64,000 nucleotides of DNA from assembly GCA_026120185.1 (NCBI GenBank), contig JANUWF010000059.1:1-64000 (forward strand). The letters run 5' to 3'. The stretch comes from Voacanga thouarsii. Its lineage: Eukaryota; Streptophyta; Magnoliopsida; Gentianales; Apocynaceae. Below, piece by piece: positions 14,026 through 27,540 of this stretch (the first letter of the stretch is position 1; every line of letters begins with the position of its first letter). A program made the translations under genes and the position numbers. The notes beneath the pieces were generated by a model, which worked only from the letters and a program-made list of their open reading frames with translations, had not been told where the DNA came from and ran no database searches.

Positions 14026-15839
14026 TGACCGTTGGATTTGTTTAAAATGATAATAAAAGTGTTATGACTAAATTTGAGGATAATCAGATATATTTTGGCA
14101 TGCAATCCAACAAATATCAACAAAAATACCGAAAACCTACAGCATTTACAAAGATAGGCATTTCCAATTAATGATCCGACCGTTAGATTTATTTAAATTT
14201 CTATGAAAAATGTTACGGCTAAATTTGAAGATATCGGATATATTTTGGCCAGCAATCAAACAAATATCAACAAAAATATCGAAAACCTAAGGCATTTACA
14301 AACATAGGCACTTTCAATTAATGATCCGACCATTCGATTTGTTTAAATTTCTAATAAATGTGTTATGACCAAATTTGAAGATAATCGGATATATATTTTG
14401 GCGTACAATCCACCAAATGCCTACAAAAAGACCGATAACTTATGGTGTTTACAAAGATAGTAACTTTCATTTAATGATCCGACCGTTAGATTTATTTAAA
14501 TTGTTATGAAAAGTGTATTACCATGTTTGAATATAATCGGATATATTTTGGTAAGCAATCCAACAAATGTCTATAAAAAGACCGAAAACCTAAGGCATTT
14601 ACAAACATAGGCACTTTCAATTAATGATCCGACCGTTAGATTTGTTTAAATTGCTAATTAAAGTGTTGTGACAAAATTTGAAGATAATCGGATATATTTT
14701 GGCATGTAATCCAACAAATATCAACAAAAATAACGAAAACCTAAGGCATTCACAAACATAGGTACTTTCAATTAATAATCCGACCGTTAGATTTGTTTAA
14801 ATTGCTAATAAAAGTGTAATTACCGTATATGAAGATAATCGATTGTATTTTGGCGTGCAATCCTACAAATATTAATAAAAATACCGAAAACCTATGGCAT
14901 TTACGAACATAGGCACTTACAATTAATGATTCGATCGTTAGATTTGTTTAAATTGCTATGAAAAGTGGTATGACCAAATTTGAAGATAATCGGATATATT
15001 TTGACAAGCAATCCAACAAATATCAACAAAAAAACCGAAAACCTAAGGCATTCACAAACATAGGCACTTTCAATTAATGATCCGACCGCTAGATTTGTTT
15101 AAATTGCTAATTAAAAGTGTTATGACCATAGTTGAAGATAATCGGATATATTTTGGCATGCAATCCAACAAATATCAACAAAAATACCTAAAACCTAAGG
15201 CATTTACAAACATAGGCACTTCCAATTAATGATCCGACCGTTAGATTTATTTAAATTTCTATGAAAAGTGTTATGACCAAATTTGAAGATAATCGGATAT
15301 ATTTTGGCCAGCAATCAAACAAATATCTACAAAAATACCGAAAACCTAAGGCATTTACGAACATAGGCACTTACAATTAATGATTCGACTGTTAGATTTG
15401 TTTAAATTGCTATGAAAAGTGATATGACCAAATTTGAGGATAATCGAACATATTTTGGCATGCAATCCAACAAATATCAACAAAAAAACCGAAAATCTAA
15501 GGCATTCACAAACATAGGCACTTTCAATTAATGATCCGAATCGTTAGATTTATTTAAATTTCTAATAAAAGTGTGATGACCAAATTTGAAGATAATTGGA
15601 TATATTTTGGCATGCAATCCAACAAATATAAACAAAAATATCGAAAACCAAATGCATTCACGAACATAGGCACTTACAATTAATGATTCGACCGTTAGAT
15701 TTGTTTAAATTCCTATTAAAAGTGTTATGACCAAACTTGAAGATAATCGGATATATTTTGGCATGCAATCCAATAAATATGAACAAAAATATATAAAACC
15801 TAAGGCATTTACAAATATAGACACTTTAAATTAATGATC
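14026..15839 (+). repeat. Expanded HOR unit, 12 monomers
   Basis: The unit is 1814 bp. M1-M7 are followed by an atypical monomer at 15083 (GACCATAGTTGAAG), then an M2/M6 hybrid at about 15237 (starts TTTCTATGAAAAG with GGCCAGCAATC, ends CTTACAATTAATGATT), then M7, M8, M9. The downstream unit at 27541-29353 is also 12 monomers, but its last five types differ. The equal length is therefore coincidence or partial replacement, and the large duplication ends near 15106. Confidence 0.84.
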
Positions 15840-17197
15840 CGACCGTTGGATTTGTTTAAAATGATAATAAAAGTGTTATGACTAAATTTGAGGATAATCG
15901 GATATATTTTGGCATGCAATCCAACAAATATCAACAAAAATACCGAAAACCTACTGCATTTACAAAGATAGGCATTTCCAATTAATGATCCGACCGTTAG
16001 ATTTGTTTAAATTTCTATGAAAAATGTTACGACTAAATTTGAAGATATCGGATATATTTTGGCCAGCAATCAAACAAATATCAACAAAAATACCGAAAAC
16101 CTAAGGCATTTACAAACATAGGCACTTTCAATTAATGATCCGACCATTCGATTTGTTTAAATTTCTAATAAATGTGTTATGACCAAATTTGAAGATAATC
16201 GGATATATATTTTGGCATACAATCCACCAAATGCCTACAAAAAGACCGATAACCTATGGTGTTTACAAAGATAGTAACTTTCATTTAATGATCCGTCCGT
16301 TAGATTTATTTAAATTGTTATGAAAAGTGTATTACCATGTTTGAATATAATCGGATATATTTTGGTAAGCAATCCCACAAATGTCTATAAAAAGACAGAA
16401 AACCTAAGGCATTTACAAGCATAGGCACTTTCAATTAATGATCTGACCGTTAGATTTGTTTAAATTGCAAATAAAAGTGTTGTGACAAAATTTGAAGATA
16501 ATCGGATATATTTTGGCAAGTAATCCAACAAATATCAACAAAAATAACGAAAACCTAAGGCATTCACAAACATAGGTACTTTCAATTAATGATCCGACCG
16601 TTAGATTTGTTTAAATTGCTAATAAAAGTATAATTACCATATATGAAGATAATCGAATGTATTTTGGCGTGCAATCCAACAAATATTAACAAAAATACCG
16701 AAAACCTAAGGCATTTACGAACATAGGCACTTACAATTAATGATTCGACTGTTAGATTTGTTTAAATTGCTATGAAAAGTGATATGACCAAATTTGAGGA
16801 TAATCGAACATATTTTGGCATGCAATCCAACAAATATCAACAAAAAACCGAAAACCTAAGGCATTCACAAACATAGGCACTTTCAATTAATGATCCGACC
16901 GTTAGATTTATTTAAATTTCTAATAAAAGTGTGATGACCAAATTTGAAGATAATTGGATATATTTTGGCATGCAATCCAACAAATATAAACAAAAATTTC
17001 GAAAACCTAAGGCATTCACGAACATAGGCACTTACAATTAATGATTCGACCGTTAGATTTGTTTAAATTCCTATTAAAAGTGTTATGACCAAACTTGAAG
17101 ATAATCGGATATATTTTGGCATGGAATCCAATAAATATGAACAAAAATATATAAAACCTAAGGCATTTACAAATACAGACACTTTAAATTAATTATC
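15840..17197 (+). repeat. Canonical nine-monomer HOR unit, private alleles shared with next unit
   Basis: The unit is 1358 bp. M4 has AATCCCACAAATG, AAAAAGACAGAAAACC and ACAAGCATAGGC, and M5 has GGCAAGTAATCC. These changes are otherwise confined to the next unit (17198-18555), so the two are probably a recent tandem duplication of one HOR unit. Confidence 0.88.
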
Positions 17198-18555
17198 TGA
17201 CCGTTGGATTTGTTTAAAATGATAATAAAAGTGTTATGACTAAATTTGAGGATAATCAGATATATTTTGGCATGCAATCCAACAAATATCAACAAAAATA
17301 CCGAAAACCTACAGCATTTACAAAGATAGGCATTTCCAATTAATGATCCAACCGTTAGATTTATTTAAATTTCTATGAAAAATGTTACGGCTAAATTTGA
17401 AGATATCGGATATATTTTGGCCAGCAATCAAACAAATATCAACAAAAATACCGAAAACCTAAGGCATTTACAAACATAGGCACTTTCAATTAATGATCCG
17501 ACCATTCGATTTGTTTAAATTTCTAATAAATGTGTTATGACCAAATTTGAAGATAATCGGATATATATTTTGGCATACAATCCACCAAATGCCTACAAAA
17601 AGACCGATAACCTATGGTGTTTACAAAGATAGTAACTTTCATTTAATGATCCGTCCGTTAGATTTATTTAAATTGTTATGAAAAGTGTATTACCATGTTT
17701 GAATATAATCGGATATATTTTGGTAAGCAATCCCACAAATGTCTATAAAAAGACAGAAAACCTAAGGCATTTACAAGCATAGGCACTTTCAATTAATGAT
17801 CTGACCGTTAGATTTGTTTAAATTGCAAATAAAAGTGTTGTGACAAAATTTGAAGATAATCGGATATATTTTGGCAAGTAATCCAACAAATATCAACAAA
17901 AATAACGAAAACCTAAGGCATTCACAAACATAGGTACTTTCAATTAATGATCCGACCGTTAGATTTGTTTAAATTGCTAATAAAAGTATAATTACCATAT
18001 ATGAAGATAATCGAATGTATTTTGGCGTGCAATCCAACAAATATTAACAAAAATACCGAAAACCTAAGGCATTTACGAACATAGGCACTTACAATTAATG
18101 ATTGGACTGTTAGATTTGTTTAAATTGCTTTGAAAAGTGATATGACCAAATTTGAGGATAATCGGACATATTTTGGCATGCAATCCAACAAATATCAACA
18201 AAAAACCGAAAACCTAAGGCATTCACAAACATAGGCACTTTCAATTAATGATCCGACCGTTAGATTTATTTAAATTTCTAATAAAAGTGTGATTAACAAA
18301 TTTGAAGATAATTGGATATATTTTGGCATGCAATCCAACAAATATAAACAAAAATTTCGAAAAACTAAGGCATTCACGAACATAGGCACTTACAATTAAT
18401 GATTCGACCGTTAGATTTGTTTAAATTCCTATTAAAAGTGTTATGACCAAACTTGAAGAAAATCGGATATATTTTGGCATGGAATCCAATAAATATGAAC
18501 TAAAATATATAAAACCTAAGGCATTTACAAATACAGACACTTTAAATTAAATATC
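17198..18555 (+). repeat. Canonical nine-monomer HOR unit, twin of the preceding unit
   Basis: The unit is 1358 bp and carries the same M4 and M5 private changes as 15840-17197, at an offset of 1358. It also has later changes of its own, such as GATTGGACTGTTAG in M7 and GTGTGATTAACAAATTTG in M8. Confidence 0.88.
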
Positions 18556-19914
18556 TGACCGTTGGATTTGTTTAAAATGATAATAAAAGTGTTATGACTA
18601 AATTTGAGGATAATCAGATATATTTTGGCATGCAATCCAACAAATATCAACAAAAATACCGAAAACCTACAGCATTTACAAAGATAGGCATTTCCAATTA
18701 ATGATCCGACCGTTAGATTTATTTAAATTTCTATGAAAAATGTTACGGCTAAATTTGAAGATATCGGATATATTTTGGCCAGCAATCAAACAAATATCTA
18801 CAAAAATACCGAAAACCTAAGGCATTTACAAACATAGGCACTTTCAATTAATGATCCGACCATTCGATTTGTTTAAATTTCTAATAAATGTGTTATGACC
18901 AAATTTGAAGATAATCGGATATATATTTTGGCATACAATCCACCAAATGCCTACAAAAAGACCGATAACTTATGGTGTTTACAAAGATAGTAACTTTCAT
19001 TTAATGATCCGACCGTTAGATTTATTTAAATTGTTATGAAAAGTGTATTACCATGTTTGAATATAATCGGATATATTTTGGTAAGCAATCCAACAAATGT
19101 CTATCAAAAGACCGAAAACCTAAGGCATTTACAAACATAGGCACTTTCAATTAATGATCTGACCGTTAGATTTGTTTAAATTGCAAATAAAAGTGTTGTG
19201 ACAAAATTTGAAGATAATCGGATATATTTTGGCATGTAATCCAACAAATATCAACAAAAATAACGAAAACCTAAGGCATTCACAAACATAGGTACTTTCA
19301 ATTAATGATCCGACCGTTAGATTTGTTTAAATTGCTAATAAAAGTATAATTACCATATATGAAGATAATCGAATGTATTTTGGCGTGCAATCCAACAAAT
19401 ATTAACAAAAATACCGAAAACCTAAGGCATTTACGAACATAGGCACTTACAATTAATGATTCGATCGTTAGATTTGTTTAAATTGCTATGAAAAGTGGTA
19501 TGACCAAATTTGAAGATAATCGGATATATTTTGGCATGCAATCCAACAAATATCAACAAAAAAACCGAAAACCTAAGGCATTCACAAACATAGGCACTTT
19601 CAATTAATGATCCGACCGTTAGATTTATTTAAATTTCTAATAAAAGTGTGATGACCAAATTTGAAGATAATTGGATATATTTTGGCATGCAATCCAACAA
19701 ATATAAACAAAAATTTCGAAAACCTAAGGCATTCACGAACATAGGCACTTACAATTAATGATTCGACCGTTAGATTTGTTTAAATTCCTATTAAAAGTGT
19801 TATGACCAAACTTGAAGATAATCGGATATATTTTGGCATGGAATCCAATAAATATGAACAAAAATATATAAAACCTAAGGCATTTACAAATACAGACACT
19901 TTAAATTAATTATC
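18556..19914 (+). repeat. Canonical nine-monomer HOR unit
   Basis: The unit is 1359 bp in the order M1 to M9. M2 contains AAATATCTACAAAAATACC, and M3 has the long ATATATATTTTGGCATAC form. It lies at the position opposite the seven-monomer unit 5337-6392 relative to the 13.52-kb offset, so the large duplication does not extend intact this far left. Confidence 0.87.
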
Positions 19915-21272
19915 TGACCGTTGGATTTGTTTAAAATGATAATAAAAGTGTTATGACTAAATTTGAGGATAATCAGATATATTTTGGCATGCAATCCAAC
20001 AAATATCAACAAAAATACCGAAAACCTACAGCATTTACAAAGATAGGCATTTCCAATTAATGATCCGACCGTTAGATTTATTTAAATTTCTATGAAAAAT
20101 GTTACGGCTAAATTTGAAGATATCGGATATATTTTGGCCAGCAATCAAACAAATATCAACAAAAATACCGAAAACCTAAGGCATTTACAAACATAGGCAC
20201 TTTCAATTAATGATCCGACCATTCGATTTGTTTAAATTTCTAATAAATGTGTTATGACCAAATTTGAAGATAATCGGATATATATTTGGCATACAATCCA
20301 CCAAATGCCTACAAAAAGACCGATAACTTATGGTGTTTACAAAGATAGTAACTTTCATTTAATGATCCGACCGTTAGATTTATTTAAATTGTTATGAAAA
20401 GTGTATTACCATGTTTGAATATAATCGGATATATTTTGGTAAGCAATCCAACAAATGTCTATAAAAAGACCGAAAACCTAAGGCATTTACAAACATAGGC
20501 ACTTTCAATTAATGATCTGACCGTTAGATTTCATTAAATTGCAAATAAAAGTGTTGTGACAAAATTTGAAGATAATCGGATATATTTTCGCATGTAATCC
20601 AACAAATATCAACAAAAATAACGAAAACCTAAGGCATTCACAAACATAGGTACTTTCAATTAATAATCCGACCGTTAGATTTGTTTAAATTGCTAATAAA
20701 AGTGTAATTACCGTATATGAAGATAATCGAATGTATTTTGGCGTGCAATCCTACAAATATTAATAAAAATACCGAAAACCTATGGCATTTACGAACATAG
20801 GCACTTACAATTAATGATTCGATCGTTAGATTTGTTTAAATTGCTATGAAAAGTGGTATGACCAAATTTGAAGATAATCGGATATATTTTGACATGCAAT
20901 CCAACAAATATCAACAAAAAAACCGAAAACCTAAGGCATTCACAAACATAGGCACTTTCAATTAATGATCCGACCGTTAGATTTATTTAAATTTCTAATA
21001 AAAGTGTGATGACCAAATTTGAAGATAATTGGATATATTTTGGCATGCAATCCAACAAATATAAACAAAAATTTCGAAAACCTAAGGCATTCACGAACAT
21101 AGGCACTTACAATTAATGATTCGACCGTTAGATTTGTTTAAATTCCTATTAAAAGTGTTATGACCAAACTTGAAGATAATCGGATATATTTTGGCATGGA
21201 ATCCAATAAATATGAACAAAAATATATAAAACCTAAGGCATTTACAAATACAGACACTTTAAATTAATTATC
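19915..21272 (+). repeat. Canonical nine-monomer HOR unit
   Basis: The unit is 1358 bp in the order M1 to M9. M3 has the shortened ATATATATTTGGCAT form shared with 6752. M5 has the allele ATATTTTCGCATGTAATCC, also seen near 9174. The mix of shared and unshared alleles suggests conversion between units. Confidence 0.87.
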
Positions 21273-23386
21273 TGACCGTTGGATTTGTTTAAAATGATAA
21301 TAAAAGTGTTATGACTAAATTTGAGGATAATCAGATATATTTTGGCATGCAATCCAACAAATATCAACAAAAATACCGAAAACCTACAGCATTTACAAAG
21401 ATAGGCATTTCCAATTAATGATCCGACCGTTAGATTTATTTAAATTTCTATGAAAAATGTTACGGCTAAATTTGAAGATATCGGATATATTTTGGCCAGC
21501 AATCAAACAAATATCAACAAAAATATCGAAAACCTAAGGCATTTACAAACATAGGCACTTTCAATTAATGATCCGACCATTCGATTTGTTAAAATTTCTA
21601 ATAAATGTGTTATGACCAAATTTGAAGATAATCGGATATATATTTTGGCGTACAATCCACCAAATGCCTACAAAAAGACCGATAACTTATGGTGTTTACA
21701 AAGATAGGAACTTTCATTTAATGATCCGGTCGTTAGATTTATTTAAATTGTTATGAAAAGTGTTATTACCATGTTTGAATATAATCGGATATATTTTGGT
21801 AAGCAATCCAACAAATGTCTATAAAAAGACCGAAAACCTAAGGCATTTACAAACATAGGCACTTTCAATTAATGATCTGACCGTTAGATTTTATTAAATT
21901 GCAAATAAAAGTGTTGTGACAAAATTTGAAGATAATCGGATATATTTTGGCATGTAATCCAACAAATATCAACAAAAATAACGAAAACCTAAGGCATTCA
22001 CAAACATAGGTACTTTCAATTAATAATCCGACCGTTAGATTTGTTTAAATTGCTAATAAAAGTGTAATTACCGTATATGAAGATAATCGAATGTATTTTG
22101 GCGTGCAATCCTACAAATATTAATAAAAATACCGAAAACCTATGGCATTTACGAACATAGGCACTTACAATTAATGATTCGATCGTTAGATTTGTTTAAA
22201 TTGCTATGAAAAGTGGTATGACCAAATTTGAAGATAATCGGATATATTTTGACATGCAATCCAACAAATATCAACAAAAAAACCGAAAACCTAAGGCATT
22301 CACAAACATAGGCACTTTCAATTAATGATCCGACCGCTAGATTTGTTTAAATTGTTATTAAAAGTGTTATGACAGTGGTTGAATATAATCGGATATATTT
22401 TGGCATACATTCCACCAAATGGCTACAAAAAGACCGATAACCTATGGTGTTTACAAAGATAGTAACTTTCATTTAATGATCCGTCCGTTAGATTTATTTA
22501 AATTGTTATGAAAAGTGTATTACCATATTTGAATATAATCGGATATATTTTGGTAAGCAATCCAACAAATGTCTATAAAAAGACCGAAAACCTAAGGCAT
22601 TTACAAACATAGGCACTTTCAATTAATGATCTGACCGTTAGATTTGTTTAAATTGCAAATAAAAGTGTTGTGACAAAATTTGAAGACAATCGGATATATT
22701 TTGGCATGTAATCCAACAAATATCAACAAAAATAACGAAAACCTAAGGCATTCACAAACATAGGTACTTTCAATTAATAATCCGACCGTTAGATTTGTTT
22801 AAATTGCTAATAAAAGTGTAATTACCGTATATGAAGATAATCGAATGTATATTGGCGTGCAATCCAACAAATATTAACAAAAATACCGAAAACCTAAGGC
22901 ATTTACGAACATAGGCACTTACAATTAATGATTCGATCGTTAGATTTGTTTAAATTGCTATGAAAAGTGGTATGACCAAATTTGAAGATAATCGGATATA
23001 TTTTGGCATTCAATCCAACAAATATCAACAAAAAAACTGAAAACCTAAAGCATTCACAAACATTGGCACTTTCAATTAATGATCCGACCGTTAGATTTAT
23101 TTAAATTTCTAATAAAAGTGTGACGACCAAATTTGAAGATAATTGGATATATTTTGGCATGGAATCCAACAAATATAAACAAAAATATCGAAAACCTATG
23201 GCATTCACGAACATAGACACTTACAATTAATGATTCGACCGTTAGATTTGTTTAAATTCCTATTAAAAGTGTTATGACCAAACTTGAAGATAATCGGATA
23301 TATTTTGGCTTGCAATCCGATAAATATGAACAAAAATATATAAAACTTAAGGCATTTACAAATACAGACACTTTAAATTAATGATC
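21273..23386 (+). repeat. Expanded HOR unit, 14 monomers, second copy
   Basis: The unit is 2114 bp and has the same composition as 7752-9865 (M1-M7, M10, M4-M9) at an offset of 13521. M10 near 22345 has the same GACAGTGGTTG and CCACCAAATGGC alleles. Local differences show independent change since duplication, for example GTTAAAATTTC in M3, and CAAAAAAACTG in M7. Confidence 0.87.
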
Positions 23387-26183
23387 TGACCGTTGGATTT
23401 GTTTAAAATGATAATAAAAGTGTTATGACTAAATTTGAGGATAATCAGATATATTTTGGCATGCAATCCAACAAATATAAACAAAAATACCGAAAACCTA
23501 CAACATTTACAAAGATAGGCATTTCCAATTAATAATCCGACCGTTAGATTTATTTAAATTTCTATGAAAAATGTTACGGCTAAATTTGAAGATATCGGAT
23601 ATATTTTGGCCAGCAATTAAACAAATATCAACAAAAATACCGAAAACCTAAGGCATTTACAAACATAGGCACTTTCAATTAATGATCCGACCATTCGATT
23701 TGTTTAAATTTCTAATAAATGTGTTATGACCAAATTTGAAGATAATCGGATATATATTTTGGCATACAATCCACCAAATGCCTACAAAAAGACCGATAAC
23801 TTATGGTGTTTACAAAGATAGTAACTTTCATTTAATGATCCGACCGTTAGATTTATTTAAATTGTTATGAAAAGTGTATTACCATGTTTGAATATAATCG
23901 GATATATTTTGGTAAGCAATCCAACAAATGTCTATCAAAAGACCGAAAACCTAAGGCATTTACAAACATAGGCACTTTCAATTAATGATCTGACCGTTAG
24001 ATTTCATTAAATTGCAAATAAAAGTGTTGTGACAAAATTTGAAGATAATCGGATATATTTTGGCATGTAATCCAACAAATATCAACAAAAATAACGAAAA
24101 CCTAAGGCATTCACAAACATAGGTACTTTCAATTAATAATCCGACCGTTAGATTTGTTTAAATTGCTAATAAAAGTGTAATTACCGTATATGAAGATAAT
24201 CGAATGTATTTTGGCGTGCAATCCAACAAATATTAACAAAAATACCGAAAACCTAAGGCATTTACGAACATAGGCACTTACAATTAATGATTCGATCGTT
24301 AGATTTGTTTAAATTGCTATGAAAAGTGGTATGACCAAATTTGAAGATAATCGGATATATTTTGGCATGCAATCCAACAAATATCAACAAAAAAACCGAA
24401 AACCTAAAGCATTCACAAACATAGGCACTTTCAATTAATGATCCGACCGTTAGATTTATTTAAATTTCTAATAAAAGTGTGATGACCAAATTTGAAGATA
24501 ATCGGATATATTTTGGCATGCAATCCAACAAATATAAACAAAATTATCGAAAGCTAAGGCATTCACGAACATAGGCACTTACAATTAATGATTTGACCGT
24601 TAGATTTGTTTAAATTCCTATTAAAAGTGTTATGACCAAATTTGAAGATAATCGAATATATTTTAGTATGCAATCCAACAAATATCAACAAAAATACCGA
24701 AAACCTAAGGCATTTACAAACATAGGCATTTTCAATTAATGATCCGACCTTTCGATTTGGTTAAATTGCTAATAAAAGTGTTATGACCAAATTTGAAAAT
24801 AAACGGATATATTTTGGATTGCAACCCAACAAATATCAACAAAAATAACGAAAACCTAAGGCATTCACAAACATAGGCACTTTCAATTAATGATTCGACC
24901 GTTAGATTTGTTTAAATTGTTATGAAAAGTGTTATGACAATGGTTGAATATAATCGGATATATTTTGGCATAAAATCCACCAAATGCCTACAAAAAGACC
25001 AATAACCTATGGTGTTTACAAAGATAGTAACTTTCATTTAATGATCCGTCCATTAGATTTATTTAAATTGTTATGAAAAGTGTATTACTATGTTTGAATA
25101 TAATCGGATATATTTTGGTAAGCAATCCAACAAATGTCGATAAAACGACCGAAAACCTAAGGCATTTACAAACATGGGCAATTTCAATTAATGATCTGAC
25201 CGTTAGATTTGTTTAAATTGCTAATAAAAGTGTTGTGACAAAATTTGAAGATAATCGGATATATTTTGGCATGTAATCCAACAAATATCAACAAAAATAA
25301 CGAAAACCTAAGGCATTCACAAACATAGGTACTTTCAATTAATGATCCGACCGTTAGATTTGTTTAAATTGCTAATAAAAGTATAATTACCATATATGAA
25401 AATAATCGAATGTATTTTGGCGTGCAATCCAACAAATATTAACAAAAATACCGAAAACCTAAGGCATTTACGAACATAGGCACTTATAATTAATGATGCG
25501 ACCGTTAGACTTGTTTAAATTGCTGTGAAAAGCGGTATGACCAAATTTGAAGATAATCGGATATATTTTGGCATGTAATCCAACAAATATCAACAAAAAT
25601 AACGAAAACCTAAGACATTCACAAACATATGTACTTTCAATTAATGATCCGACCGTTAGATTTGTTTAAATTACTAATAAAAGTATAAGTACCATATATG
25701 AAGATAATCGAATGTATTTTGGCGTGCAATCCAACAAATATTTACAAAAATACCGAAAACATAAGGCATTTACGAACATAGGCACTTACAATTAATGATT
25801 CGACCGTTAGATTTGTTTAAATTGTTATGAAAAGTGGTATGACCAAATTTGAAGATAATCGGACATATTTTGGCTTGCAATCCAATAAATATGAACAAAA
25901 ATATATAAAACCTAAGGCATTTACCATGTTTGAATATAATCGGATATATTTTGGTAAACAATCCAACAAATGTCTATCAAAAGACCGAAAACCTAAGGCA
26001 TTTACAAACATAGGCACTTTCAATTAATGATCCGAACGTTATATTTATTTAAATTTCTAATAAAAGTGTGATGACCAAATTTGAAGATAGTCGGATATAT
26101 TTTGGCATGCAATCCAATAAATATGAACAAAAATATATAAAACCTAAGGCATTTACAAATATAGGCACTTTAAATTAGTTATC
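23387..26183 (+). repeat. Irregular HOR segment, about 18.5 monomers, second copy
   Basis: The segment is 2797 bp and has the same unusual order as 9866-12668, including M11 (CCTTTCGATTTGG), M10 (GACAATGGTTG), the doubled M6 and the overlong chimera. It is six bases shorter overall, four of which come from the chimera junction. Confidence 0.85.
25801..26032 (+). repeat. Overlong chimeric monomer (232 bp), M7/M9 fused to part of M4
   Basis: This is the same fusion as 12282-12517, with the short junction CATTTACCATGTTTG near 25918-25932, identical to the one at the window start. The fusion leaves open frames on both strands (plus 66 codons, minus 68 and 63 codons). These repeat the translations seen at 4-204 and 12251-12508 because the DNA is duplicated. 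Confidence 0.87.
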
Positions 26184-27540
26184 TGACCGTTGGATTTGTT
26201 TAAAATGATAATAAAAGTGTTATGACTAAATTTGAGGATAATCAGATATATTTTGGCATGCAATCCAACAAATAACAACAAAAATACCGAAAACCTACAG
26301 CATTTACAAAGATAGGCATTTCCAATTAATGATCCGACCGTTAGATTTATTTAAATTTCTATGAAAAATGTTAGGACTAAATTTGAAGATATCGGATATA
26401 TTTTGGCCTGCAATCAAACAAATATCAACAAAAATACCGAAAACCTAAGGCATTTACAAACATAGGCACTTTCTATTAATGATCCGACCATTCGATTTGT
26501 TTAAATTTCTAATAAATGTGTTATGACCAAATTTGAAGATAATCGGATATATTTTGGCATAGAATCCACCAAATGCCTACAAAAAGACCGATAACCTATG
26601 GTGTTTACAAAGATAGTAACTTTCATTTAATGATCCGTCCGTTAGATTTATTTAAATTGTTATGAAAAGTGTATTACCATGTTTGAATATAATCGGATAT
26701 ATTTTGGTAAGCAATCCAACAAATGTCTATCAAAAGACCGAAAACCTAAGGCATTTACAAACATAGGCACTTTCAATTAATGATCTGACCGTTAGATTTG
26801 TTTAAATTGCAAATAAAAGTGTTGTGACAAAATTTGAAGATAATCGGATATATTTTGGCATGTAATCCAACAAATATCAACAAAAATAACGAAAACCTAA
26901 GGCATTCACAAACATAGGTACTTTCAATTAATGATCCGACCGTTAGATTTTTTTAAATTGCTAATAAAAGTATAATTACCATATATGAAAATAATCGAAT
27001 GTATTTTGGCGTGCAATCCAACAAATATTAACAAAAATACCGAAAACCTAAGGCATTTACGAACATAGGCACTTACAATTAATGATTCGACCGTTAGATT
27101 TGTTTAAATTGCTGTGAAAAGTGGTATGACCAAATTTGAAGATAATCGGATATATTTTGACACGCAATCCAACAAATATCAACAAAAAAACCGAAAACCT
27201 AAGGCATTCACAAACATAGGCACTTTCAATTAATGATCCGACCGTTAGATTTATTTAAATTTCTAATAAAAGTGTGATGACCAAATTTGAAGATAATTGG
27301 ATATATTTTGGCATGCAATCCAACAAATATAAACAAAAATTTCGAAAACCTAAGGCATTCACGAACATAGGCACTTACAATTAATGATTCGACCGTTAGA
27401 TTTGTTTAAATTCCTATTAAAAGTGTTATGACCAAACTTGAAGATAATCGGATATATTTTGGCATGCAATCCAATAAATATGAACAAAAATATATAAAAC
27501 CTAAGGCATTTACAAATACAGACACTTTAAATTAATTATC
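26184..27540 (+). repeat. Canonical nine-monomer HOR unit, second copy of duplicated block
   Basis: The unit is 1357 bp in the order M1 to M9 and matches 12669-14025 at an offset of 13515, including AAATAACAACAAAAATACC in M1 and the TTTTTTTAAATTGC start of M6. Confidence 0.88.

Larger units (their letters stand above)
7900..15106 (+). repeat. Large segmental duplication inside the array, copy 1
   Basis: The run of M1-anchor spacings 2114, 2803, 1357 (starting at 7752) repeats as 2114, 2797, 1357 starting at 21273. Anchors pair at offsets of 13521, 13521, 13515 and 13515. Rare monomers pair as well: M10 with GACAGTGGTTG, M11, the M8 allele GTGTGACGACC, and the overlong chimera. The left limit is uncertain and may reach about 6400. 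The right limit is near 15106, where GATTTGTTTAAATTG is followed by different bases in the two copies. Confidence 0.85.
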
